A stretch of DNA of 64,000 nucleotides. It comes from Dendrolimus kikuchii (lineage: Eukaryota; Arthropoda; Insecta; Lepidoptera; Lasiocampidae). The position numbers and the translations under genes were made by a program. How positions within the stretch are numbered: position 1 is the stretch's first letter; each line of letters begins with the position of its first letter. Under the pieces are notes generated by a model, which saw nothing but the letters and a program-made list of their open reading frames with translations, was not told the DNA's origin and made no database searches. Of the stretch, positions 31,801 to 43,800 are shown in pieces. The stretch is from assembly GCA_019925095.2 (NCBI GenBank), contig CM034407.1, positions 20,218,710-20,282,709 on the forward strand, read 5' to 3'.

Positions 31801-34800
31801 ACGTGACCTGTACAGATGTCTAAGAAGCAGAACACAAACTCGCTTTGTGTGGTCAGTGTATGCAAATACTCCCAGTCTTCACATCTCCATAGTGTCACTC
31901 TTTGGCATCAGCTAATCGCGGCGTACATCGCGATACCGTGAATATGTGGGGAATTAGGGGCGAATGAGTGCGGCAGAATGGAAGGCGGGTTCTGCAATGG
32001 GGCCGTGGTTCGCAGGTGAGCGCCGTCGGCGTGGCCAGCGAGTGGGGCGTGTGGCCGCTGGTGGGCGTGCGTGTGCCGCTCAACGCCTCCGTGGAGCCCC
32101 TGCTCACGATGCACAACCCCACCCACCACACAATACAGGTGAGCAACAAACTCAGTCTACACCGTACCCTATGTACATATAATACTTCAACAAAACGAGG
32201 TTCCTCATATGTCGTGTAGTTTTTTTTCACTTATGATGTTAAGCGATAACTTTTTTGTTTTTAAATAGATTTCGACTATTTTTTTATGCGTTGGATAACA
32301 TATATTGTGGGGGTTGTTTTATGTGTGGTGCTTCGGTGGTCAATGACCCCTGTTGTATAAGGCTGAAGAAACCACTGGCGAGAGCCCATGGCTCAATCAC
32401 CGTGAGTGGATTACAAAATAAAACGATGAAAGAAAGAAAGAAAGAAAAACTTTATTTGAAGAAATTGCGACGCAATTACATTCCTTATACATTTTATACA
32501 CAAAGCATACTTTGAGAATTTGTACGCAATTATATCCGACACAACGCTGATTTTCAGTGCAAACCTTCCTTTAGGTGTAAGACCAAAATGACCCAGTTTT
32601 GTTAATTAAATAATAAATGAGAACGATGTACTCGTGTGGTATATTAATTTCTTAATTATTCCTAATTTAATTTAGATTATATATATACATAAATCTCACC
32701 GTTTACGTGATGTGCACACAAGTAGGTATTCTAATCATTATTAAATATTCTATTTACATGTTTATGAGATTGGAAATTTGTGATGATTTAGAGAAATGCT
32801 ATCGGCAGCACTAACAGCGATATTTATTATCTGTATTCACATAGCATCATGTTCATGCATTTGCCTTGGTCTTTAATTGCGCCAAATATTATATACATCA
32901 ATAAATTGGTGGATGAAACGTGCCGCAACACATACGTAACGTGCAAGCTGCAATTTCTAGCAAAAAGAAGCCGACGCCAAAATTAACTTAAAAGCACAAA
33001 ATAAATAGCATCTTGAAGTCCTTATTATAAGTAAAAACAAATTTGCAAAATGCACCTATTTTAAGATATATTACAAATTATAACACCACACAAAGTCACA
33101 AACACACAACTAACAATAAAACTTACACACATACCCACTACCACCGCATTGCATTACACGCACACTTCACAAACAAACCAAAATACACAAAGAGCCTAAA
33201 AATTAATAATCCAGATACAGAAAGGAAAAACATGACACATGGCACTAGTTAGGATAATCTATATAGGTATAGACATAAGGCAAACACTGCACATGCACTT
33301 CCTCACAACACCAGTATGTAACGGATACACTCTACATTAGTATAAGTTTAGTATTAAAACCAGAATAAATTAATATAATAAGTTATTCTTAAGGTACGCC
33401 ACAACATAAGCACTAAATTAATGTCACACACAGTAACAAAAATAAACAATAAGCGTGTACAACTTCCTAACTTCTTAAATTTAATTGTAAAAAAGGGTAC
33501 GGAACTAGAGTCCGTAGTTAATAATAAAAAAAAAGATATTGTACAAAAAAAATATTTTATGATTTTTTAGTTATTCTTGAACTCGGTTTGTTTTTTGTTA
33601 GAACATTTATATATTGGTTTATAAAAAGCCTTCTTCATTTGTATGAGTGTGGTGTCGTAATTGTAACGAATCAGATGGCTTATTGATTACGTTTAAAATA
33701 GTAATTAAAGTACTAACAGAGTATCGGTCGATTGATGAATCCGTGGTGGTAAGTGTATGCTGTATATATATGTATTGTTCATTGGAAGGGGACCGCATAG
33801 TAATTAAGTATTTGCACATAAATGTAGTAGTATACAAGGTTTAATTTTGTTAAACGACACAATAGAGATATCAATGACATTGGGACAAAGTAGTTTTAAT
33901 ACTACAACCACCGCAAAGTGAATGGTGAGTGGTGAGAGGTGAGCGGTGCGCGTGTCGGTTGCAGGTGAGCGAGGTGTACTCGTCTGGGGCGTGGGTGGGG
34001 CTGCGGCTGCCGGGCGGCGGCGAGTCGGCGCCGCGCGGCGCCTGGACGCTGCCGCCGCACTCGGCGCGCGCGCTCGTGCGCCTGCGCCTGCGCCCCCACT
34101 CCGTGCACCAGCAGCAGCGGCAGCACGACCAGCCGCTCACGGCCTACATCAGGTACGACCCAGGCCCGATCGCTCCCCGACGCGCCTCCCACTCGGCTCT
34201 ATTAATCTCGTGCCTATTGCAGGATCAAAGCGAACATGACAGGCGGCGGACTGGTGGTGGGCGTCGAGGCGGTGCCCACGTTGCCCGGCGAGTATCTCAG
34301 CCCGTTGCAAATTAGGATCAGCGCCAGAGGCAGCCGGGACCCCCCGGACATGGTGAGAGCCTACTTTGACAGACACAAGCCATATATCGAGTGAGAGTTA
34401 TATTATTATGGGCACAAATGCACATGATAATTTGGAATGAAAAACTGAAGGGGGTCATGTGTCATTTTAAGTTTACTATAGAGCCTTAGTGTAGCAAACA
34501 TAATGCTTTTGCGGCAGGTGGAGTTGGAGGCGGGCAACAGCCTCGGCGCCGGCGTGCAGCTGGACGCGCAGGTGTGGGGGGCGCGGTGCGGGCCACAGCC
34601 GCTGGCGCCGCCGCCGCCGCCGGAGCACGAGCGCGCGCACCTCAGCAACGGGCAGGCGGAGCGGGAGCGGGAGCGGGGCACGCTGAACGGGTTCGCGGGC
34701 GCGCGCGCCGACGGCGTGCACGTCACCCTCGAGCGGGCCGCGCTCGGCGCCCACCAGCCGCCGACGCGCGTCGCGCGGCTCACCATCGACCACGCGCGCC

Positions 34801-37800
34801 TGTGGGCGGGCCGCGGCGGCCCCGCCGACGCCGCCGCCGCCGCGCCCGCACCCGCCGACGAGGCTTGGTGCGCGGGCTGGGTGCGCCTCGGCCGCGCCGC
34901 CGCGCCCTTCTCGCTCAAACTGGTGCCGGGCACGCTCGCGCTGCAGCCGCCCTCGTTGCACTTCGTCACCGCCGCGGCGGAGGCGCCCGCGCCGCTCGAC
35001 GTGTACGCGCGCAACGAGTTCGCGGCGCCGGTGTACGTGTCGCGCGTGCGCTGCCCGGCCCCCGTCGAGGAGCACTTCCACCTGGAGTGGGCGACGCCGC
35101 TCGTGGTGGCGGGCGGCGGGCGCGCGCGCCTCGGCCGGCTCGCGCTGCGCCGCCCGCGCCCGGACCTCGTGCTCGACGCCAACCTCACCGTCGTCACCAA
35201 CGTGACGGAGTACGCGCTGCCGCTGATGGTGTACAGCGGCAAGCTGGCCTTCGAGTGGGAGTGGCCGCGGTGGTCGAGCGAACACCTGGATCTGGGCGGC
35301 GTGGGCACCTCGTCGACGCGTCGCGTGGGCCTCAGGCTCGTGAACGGCGGCCCCGCGCCGCTATGCGTGCGCGAGTTGCGCGCACAGCTGCCGGGCGCGC
35401 AGCTGGCGCTGGCGGCGTGCGCGCATCTGCGCCCCCCGCCCCCGGAGCACGCGTGCCGCTGCGTCGCCGGGGGGCGCGCGGCGCGCGCCTGGCTGACGGT
35501 GGTGGCGCCGGCGCGCGAGGGTCCGCTGCAGGGCACCGCGCTGGTGGCCACCGAGCACGCCGCCGCCTCCGCCACGGTGACGCTGCACGCGCACAAGGGC
35601 CGCGTGCACGCCCACCCGCTGCTGCTGTACCGGGCGGCGCCGTACGCGCGCTCCTCGGCGCCGCTCGTGCTCGAGAGCAGCATGGCGCTTAAGATGCGCC
35701 TCGCGAACGTGACGCAGCCGGAGCCGGAGCTGGACCCCGCGCTCAGCTTCCTGTGAGTCCTCTTTCTCTCTCTCTCTCGTCTCACTAAGTTTGCCTATTC
35801 TTTGTGAAAATATTATTTTTCCTTTCAAATACTCGGAAAGTACACTTAAAATAGTATAAATGATTTAATTACTTCTTTTAATAATTTATAGTACTACTAG
35901 AATTAACCGTGCGGGTCACAAACTCTAGTGCGTGTCGCTTGTTTGAAGAGCAGGCGTTAATACAGGTTACATTGTATTAAATTTTTATGTCGGTGCTATT
36001 TGCCCTCGGAAGATTTACTTCATTTTATATCACAAATTATCCCACCTCCCGTAATGAGAAGTATCTATGTCCATTTTCAGTATTCAGATACACATATCGA
36101 GTTACTATCGCATTTTTTTTATAGAATATGATTTTTTATATCTATAAACTTGAGAAATGATTGATCTCCCATACAAACTTGAATCCCCTATTTCAACCCG
36201 TTCTAGTTTTATTTATATATCCCTATCTATCTCTGTGTAAACTACATAAACGACCAAAACAACTAAAACTATCACAACTATCAAAACTACCTAACTTATC
36301 AAAACTACTATAACTAACAAAATTACCACAGTTACCAAAACTACCGAAACTACTACAACAACCAAAACAACTGAAACTATCAGCTAAAACTACCGAAACT
36401 ATCAAAATCACCAGCCAAAACTACCAAAACTACCGACACTACCACACCTACCTAAATAACCGAAACTTCCAAAACTGCCAGCCGAAACTATTAAAACTAC
36501 GAGACCAAACTACCGACACTAGCAAAATTACCACAACTACCAAAATAACTGAAACTACCAGCGAAAACTACCAAAACTACCGAAACTACCACACTTGCCA
36601 AAATAAACGAAACTTCCAAAACTACCTACTGAAACTACCAAAACGATCACAACTATTAAAATTACCAACCAAAACTACCAAAAACTACCTAAACGACAAC
36701 AAGGACTAGATTGACCAAAATTACGAAAATGGCAAATCACAAATAAAAAAACCTATCTTATTTTCTGGGATAACCTTTACATAAATTTATCCCAAAATCT
36801 ATCCTATAATTCGGGATAAAAAGTATCCCATGTCAACCCTCGGTATAAAATGTACATAATATATATACCGAATTTCAGCCAAATCATTCCATTAGTTTTC
36901 CGTAAAAGCATAACAAACAGAACGACAAATATATTTTTCTCCCAGAAACTATGCTATTTTTTGGGATAAAGAGTATCCTATGTTCATCATCGGCATCGAA
37001 AATATATATATATATATTCTGTGATTCAGACAAATCGGTCCAGTAGTTTTTCCATGAAAGCGTAACAGACAAACAGAGTTACTTTCGCATTTATAATATT
37101 AATAGAGATGTCCATGGATGTTTATTTTATGTGTGTTGTGTTTGCATCAAGAAGGCCATTCAGCAATCATGTTTTCTGTATCTTCTATATTTGTTAACTG
37201 TAAACTGAGTTGGCCAGTTTGCGTACCTAACAGAAGAAAGAAGTTACATCACAGGGATCAAAAGAGTGCTTTTAGTCAAACATTTAATAATTATGTAAGC
37301 TACGTCTGAGAACATTTTGTGTTTTTAAAAAATATCAAAAATGTTGTAAGTTGATTTTATTATAGTTACTTGTCCTCGTTCCGTCGCAGGGCGCACGAGG
37401 AGGAGGCGTCGCCGGAGGTGGGCCCGGGCCGGCGCAGCGTGGGCCGCGTGCTCTACGCGCCGGAGCGCGGCTGCGCGCCGCGCTGCTACGCGGGCCTCGA
37501 CGCCGCGCACCCAGGTGAGGCGCCCCGTCCCGCCCCGCCCCGCCCGCGAACCCCACCGCCCCATCGCCCCCAATGTACATCCTAACCTGTGGTCAGATGG
37601 CGAGCTGTGGCTGCGCCGCGCCGCCGAGCCGGATGACGCGGCGCTGGCCGAGGACGCGGCGCTGCACGCGCACCGGCACGCGCTCTACCGGCGCCACCCG
37701 CACGCCACCAACGTGTCGCTGCACGTGCACACCACGCAGGTCAGAATCAGTGCGGCGCCGTTGCCGTGCGAGAGAGTGCATTTGTGACGCCGCTTCCTCG

Positions 37801-40800
37801 CCTCGACCGCAGGTGGTCCAGATCCCGGTGTCGGGCGTGGTGCAGTGGTGGTGGCCGCGGCTCGTGGAGGACGCCGCCGGGGTGGGGGAGGCGGGGCTCG
37901 CGGCCGTCGGCGCCGCCGTGCGGCTGCCGCTGCGCGTGCGCAACCCCTCGCCCACGCACCGGCTGCTGCTCCAGCCGGTCGTGTCGGAGCACAAACACAT
38001 CCTGTAAGTGATCGCGAGTCGCGCGCCCCACGCTCTGTGGCCTGAGTCGAGCGCAGGGTGCTAACCGCCACTGTGCGCCGCAGGGCCGGCGAGCCGGAGG
38101 CGCCCTCGTGCGGCGGCGACGACTGCCTCTGGGCCGAGGGCGCGTTCCGGCTGGGCGAGTGGCGCGCGACGAGGGGCGCCGCGGCCGTCTGGGGCGCGCC
38201 CCGCAACGGCACCGGCCGCGCGACGCCGGTGCTGCTGCTGGAGCCTGACGCGGAGGTCGAGCTCACGCTCACCTTCGCCCCCGAGGCGCCCGCCGCGCTC
38301 GCCGCCCACCTCTACCTCAGGTGAGCGCATTCTCACGAAGCCCCGAAGCATCGAACCCCTCCCCCCCGAACCCCTCCCCCCCGAACTAGCTTATCTATCG
38401 GCGGTCCCGTCGCGCAGGAACAACTTGACGATAATCGAGAGCGTCGTGCTGAGAGGGCGCGGCGCGTACCCGAGCTTCGAGCTGGGCGGGCGCAAGCCGG
38501 GGGCGGCCGCGCCGCTCGTGTTCGAGGTGAGCGAGTGCGACGGGGGCGGGGAGGCGCCGGCGACGGTGGTGCGCACGGTGATCGCGCGCAACACGGGCGC
38601 GGTGCCGGTGCGGCTGCGCGACTGGCGCGTCGCCGGGCAACCGTGCTGGGCGCGCGGCTTCAGCGTGCAGCCGTGCGCGCCGCTCACGCTCGCCCCGAAC
38701 GAGTCGCGCCCGCTGCGGCTCGCGTTCACCGCGGATTTCACGCTGGCGCGCGTGCCGGCGCGGCTGCACGTGCGCGCCGACGCCCATCGCGCAGAGTTTT
38801 CGTTGCTCGGCGCGGCGCCGGCGCGACTGCTGGCGCGGTGCCACGCGCGTGCACCCCCGCCGCCCTTCGACCCGCTGCTGAGGGCGGCCGCGACGCTGCT
38901 CGCGGTCGCCGCCCTCGCGCTCGCGATCGCCGCCGCCGCGCTCGACGCCGAGCGAGAGCTTCGCCGTGCGCGCGCCTCCCGCCCCGCCTCTCCCGCCCGC
39001 CCGCCGCTCGACCTGCGCGCGGTCGCCGCCCACGCGCCCCAGCCGACGCCTGCGCCTGCGCCCGCCGGGACGCGCCTGCGCGCGGTCGCGAAGCGCCGCC
39101 GCCCGACGCCCCGCCGCCCCGTCCCCGCGCCGGACCCGCACGCGGAGCGGCGCGCCTTCGACCGGTGGCGGAGTGAGGTGTTGCGCGCCCCCGACGACGA
39201 CGAGGACCGGTCGAGCGAGGACGCCGACGACGCCGCCCCCGACCGGCGTCCGCCCTCGGACTCGGAGACTCGCGACGCCAGCGACGAGCGGCCGAGCGCC
39301 AACGACGGCTACGAGGCGGACCCCGAGACCGAGGAACGGCCGACGGCGAGCGGCGACGAGGACGCCGCCTCGACGGGCTCGGCCTCCGGCTCCTCCTCGA
39401 CCCCGGCCGACGAGCGGGAGGACGACGAAGACGACGACGCGGAAGATTGCGACGAACCCGAAAACATGCCCCTCGTCGCGAACGGCGAACCCCGGGACGC
39501 GTCCCGCGCGGAGCCCGCGCTGCGGTTCGACGCGGCCGCCGCGCCCGCCGAGGAGCTCTCGCGGGCCGGCAAGGTGCGGCGCGAGGCGGACGGCCCGCGG
39601 CGCAACGAGCGCTCGCGCCCCGGCGAGGGCGGCGACGCGGCGGCGGCGAGGGGCCGCCACGCCTCCGCGAAGCACCACGCCCGCAAGGAGAAGGCGGCGA
39701 AGAGGCGCGCCGAGAGGCCGCCGCCGTCGCCGCCGCGCGGCTCCCCGCCCCGGGCGGGCGACGCGCGCGCACCCGGCGCGGTGCGCTGGGGCGCCTCCTG
39801 GAGCTCGGTGGTGGCGGCGCGGGGCGGCGGCGCGGACGCGGGCGCCGCGGGGGGCGGTGGGGGCGCGGGCACGGGCGCGCTGGCCCCCATCGGGTCGGAC
39901 GTGCGCCGACGCGCCGAGGCGGAGGTGCGCGCGCCGCCTCTCGGCGCCGACAACTCGCTCTTCTTCTTCAACGGGGAGCCGCGCGCGCCGCCGCTGGCCG
40001 AGGCGGAGTTCGCGTGGCGCGCCCCCGCGCCCGACGAGTGCGCCCCCTTCACGCCGCCGACCCGCGACTTCCTCGGTGAGTGCCTTTTCAATACCAACTG
40101 AATGCTGTCCATGTTTAAGTAAATCGGTTTTATTTGACACCCTTTAACCTGTTGGCACAGCTAAGCCAGGGCTATTTACTGACCACTGTATATCAGTTTC
40201 GAGGTCTCCCCTTCTCCGAACAGAGCGGCAAACCCACCACGCAACCACGGCTATTTCCCGCAGTGGGCCGTCTCTTGGCTAGACTCCAAGCTAGCCGAGG
40301 AGTTAGCCGTCGTCCAGGGCTGAACCAATCCTGGTGGCCACAACGAAAGTCCGGAGGAACAGATAGAGCGCATACGCAGGACCCTGACGAGGGTCTGCGA
40401 TGCTGTGATGCCTCGGTCGCGCCGGCGTCAGCGGCGCCCGGAGGTCTACTGGTGGACCTCCGAAACCTGCGACATGAGGAAGGCAGCTCTCCGCGCTCAC
40501 CGCTTATTAAAGCGCCAGAGACGCCGGCTTCCTCCGGCGAGGAAAAGGAGGACCGCTTGAGAGAGGAGTATCGGACTGCCCGTGAGGGTCTTTGGCTTGG
40601 CATCCCACAGTCGAAGACACGGGCCCGCGAAAAAATGTTGAAAAGTTTGGACGAAGATCCCTGAGGGCGCACGTTCCGAGTAGTGCGCAAACAGTTGCGC
40701 GTCTTTTCTACCCCGGTAACGGAGTCTCTCCCGGATGGGGTGCCCCAAAGAATACTGAATGGGCTATTCTAGCTAGGGCTAGTCTTTACTCCTCCCGCGA

Positions 40801-43800
40801 TGTGTCCACCTCAAAGTGTGGAACCCTCAGCGTCGAAACCTCCCCCCGTCACTGAGGAAGAGTTCCGGAGTCCCGGAGGCACTCCAGGGCCGCGAGATCC
40901 CTCGCCGGGCCTTCCTCCTGGACGCCAAACATCTCCGCGGCCAGCTTCGGGGGCTATTCGATGCCTGCATCCGCACAGGCGAGTTCCCGAAGCAATGGAA
41001 GGTGGGCCGGCTGTGCCTGCTCCCAAAGGAGGGTCGCCCTCCAGATGATCCCTCCGCCTACAGGCCCATAGTCCTGCTGGACGAGGTGGCGAAGGTCTTC
41101 GAAAAGATCCTCGCCGCGCGCCTCGTCCAGCACCTTAACACCGTAGGGCCTGGCCTATCTGAGGCTCTGTTTGGCTTTAGGGCGGGGGGGCGTTCTACCA
41201 TTGACGGCCTGAACAAGTTGCAAAGCCTCACGAAAGAGACGGCGGAGACCGACGAATCAGTCCTGGCGGTCTCGATCGACATCTCGAACGCCTTCAATAG
41301 CCTTCCATATGAAACGATCAGGGAGGGACTCCGGTCTCATGGAGTCCCTCCGTACCTCGTGAGGCTATTGGGGGCATACCTCCAGGACAGATACATCGTA
41401 TGGGAGGGCGACCATAGCCAAATCGCTAGTAGACGACGCGTCGCATGCGGTGTTCCACAAGGATCGTTACTGGGTCCGATCCTGTGGAACATAGGTTACA
41501 GCTGGCTCCTCCGAGAGCCAGTCCGGCCCGGGATGGGGGTGATCTGCTTCGCAGACGACACCCTCACCACGGCCCGGAGTGGTACCTACCAAGAGACCGT
41601 AGAACTAGCCAACGCCTCGACGGCGTTGGTGGTGGCTCGCATCGAGCATCTGGGCTTGAGGATCTCTGCGTCAAAGACGGAGGTCCTCACGTTCTACGGT
41701 CGAAGTAGAAAAGCACCCCGGGACGCGCGCGTCGTCGTCCAGGGAGTAGCAGTAGCAGTCAAGGCCCAGATGAGATACCTGGGCCTTACCCTCGATGGAA
41801 AGTGGATTTTCGAGGCTCATTTCACCCAGTTGACCTCGAAGTTAACAGGTACCGCTGCTGCACTGGCCAGACTTCTACCCAATGCGGGAAGGCCGGGCGC
41901 AGCCACTAGGAGGCTATACTCAGGCATTCTGCGGAGCATGGCGCTGTACGGGGCCCCCATATGGATCCATGCGCTTCATCGCAAGAATAAGACCCTGATG
42001 AGGAGATCCTAGAGGTTCCTAGCGGTGAGGTCTATCCGGGGGTACCGTACAGTGTCGTGGACGGCGGCGACACTTCTCGCGGGCGATCGGATGCCTGGGA
42101 GAGAGGCAGCCGGCTGTGCCCGGCAGAGGTGGCAAGGATCAGGGCCCTGGAGATCGAGGCTTTGATTCAAAGGTGGCAACAGGATATCGAGTGGCTGGCA
42201 CGGAGACGGTAGAAGCTGTTCGCCCTCACCTGTCTCGTTGGGTCTCGCGCAGGAGCGGGACCTTAACGTACAGGAAGGTGCAAACCGGGCATGGCTGCTT
42301 GAGTAAGTATCTGCACCGTATAGCGGGGCGGGAGCTCACGCCTGAGTGCCAGCACTACGGCGCACCACTAGACACAGCGCTACATACGCTAGTTGAGTGC
42401 GCCGTCCGGGGACCTCGGAGCTCTGAATTAGAGAGCGTTGTCGGCCAGGTGAACTCGCTCCGGGGCTTGGTTGAGGCCATGCTCCGGGGCAAACAATGGT
42501 GGCTAGCCGTGACCTCCTTCTGCGAACAAGTAATGTCCCAGAAGGAGCCGGCAGAACATGAGAGGGAGGAGAGCGCGTACGCGAACCCCATCCGCAGAAA
42601 GCGGCTTAGGTTCGTAGGCGCCGCTACGCGTAACTCCTCCCGTAACCCATCACAGGGGGCCACGCGGACCAGCGATGGACCCCGTGGACTCCCCCCCCCC
42701 CCCCCTGTTGGTGAAAAGGGTAACCTTCCCTAAGTGAGAACCCAGTGTAGGGGTGCCACAGATGTAATACCTATGGTTCAGTTCCTGTGGCACCCCATAA
42801 AAGCGCATAGGAGAGGGCCGCAGGTTAGGTTTAGTGGGTATACCATTCCCTATTCCTCCGAGAGGAGGCCACGGTGAGCATCCGGGCGATCAGGAGCCCC
42901 ACACATCCCTCGGTGTAAAGCCTTCTCCCCAGGCCCGAGGATGGTGTCCCAAGAAAAGATATTCCCCCTGCGTCATCAAAAAAAGGGCTATTTTCTGAAC
43001 AACCGCTATTTAGCTGATTTTTGCAATGACTACAGGTATATTTGTAGTAGTATTTATTTATTTACAGGAATTCTAAAATTGAAATTTAAAATTCCTTGTA
43101 CAGTCAGCAAAAATAAGTTCGTTGCATTTTGAATACAGAATAAGAAAATTTACTTTACATTCAAAATTCAATAGTGAAAGTTCTGAGGTCTGACTATTTA
43201 ATTTTCATTTGATAATTAATAGTATAACTGATTTTATTTGTGGTTCATTCTTGTTATTTATTGTTCAGTGTTATTATTTGTTGTTATTTGATATTGAAGT
43301 TGTTAATTAAAGATGGTTCCGATGTTGAAACGTGGTTGTGATAGTATTGTCGCCTTTGATCTACCAAATTAAAGAAGTTTTTTATAATTTGTACAAATAT
43401 TTCGAAAATAAGTGCAATAGCAATTCGAGTGATATTATGACTCGCACTTAATTGCTAAATCACCCGGAATTTCATTAACTTCTATCAGAAAGCAAATGTC
43501 ATTCTTCAGAGCAGGTACCAACCTTTAAATTGCCTAAAAATAAACCAAATTGGAAGCCTACAATTATAATAGATGATTTTGATCAACAAGTAATACAGAG
43601 AACGATTCACAACTTTCCCATTACAAATAAACTAAATCCCACAATGAAAATACTACATGCAAAATTTAAAAAAGAAATACATTGTGTCAGCGGATGAAAG
43701 TGAGAATGGTTATTAGTACAAATGTCTTGTAGTTGAAGAAATTTAGTATGTATTAAAAATTATGTTTCATATTAATATTTATTATTTAAATGTGGTTTAA

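Noticed and set aside
34406..35785. Long antisense frames (up to several hundred codons) over TMEM131-like exon e
   Set aside because: They arise from very high GC content, which makes stops rare on both strands. Splice sites and homology support only the plus strand.
38395..40140. 580-codon minus-strand frame over exon j
   Set aside because: Arg/Ala/Gly low-complexity translation with no domain; mirror of a supported exon.
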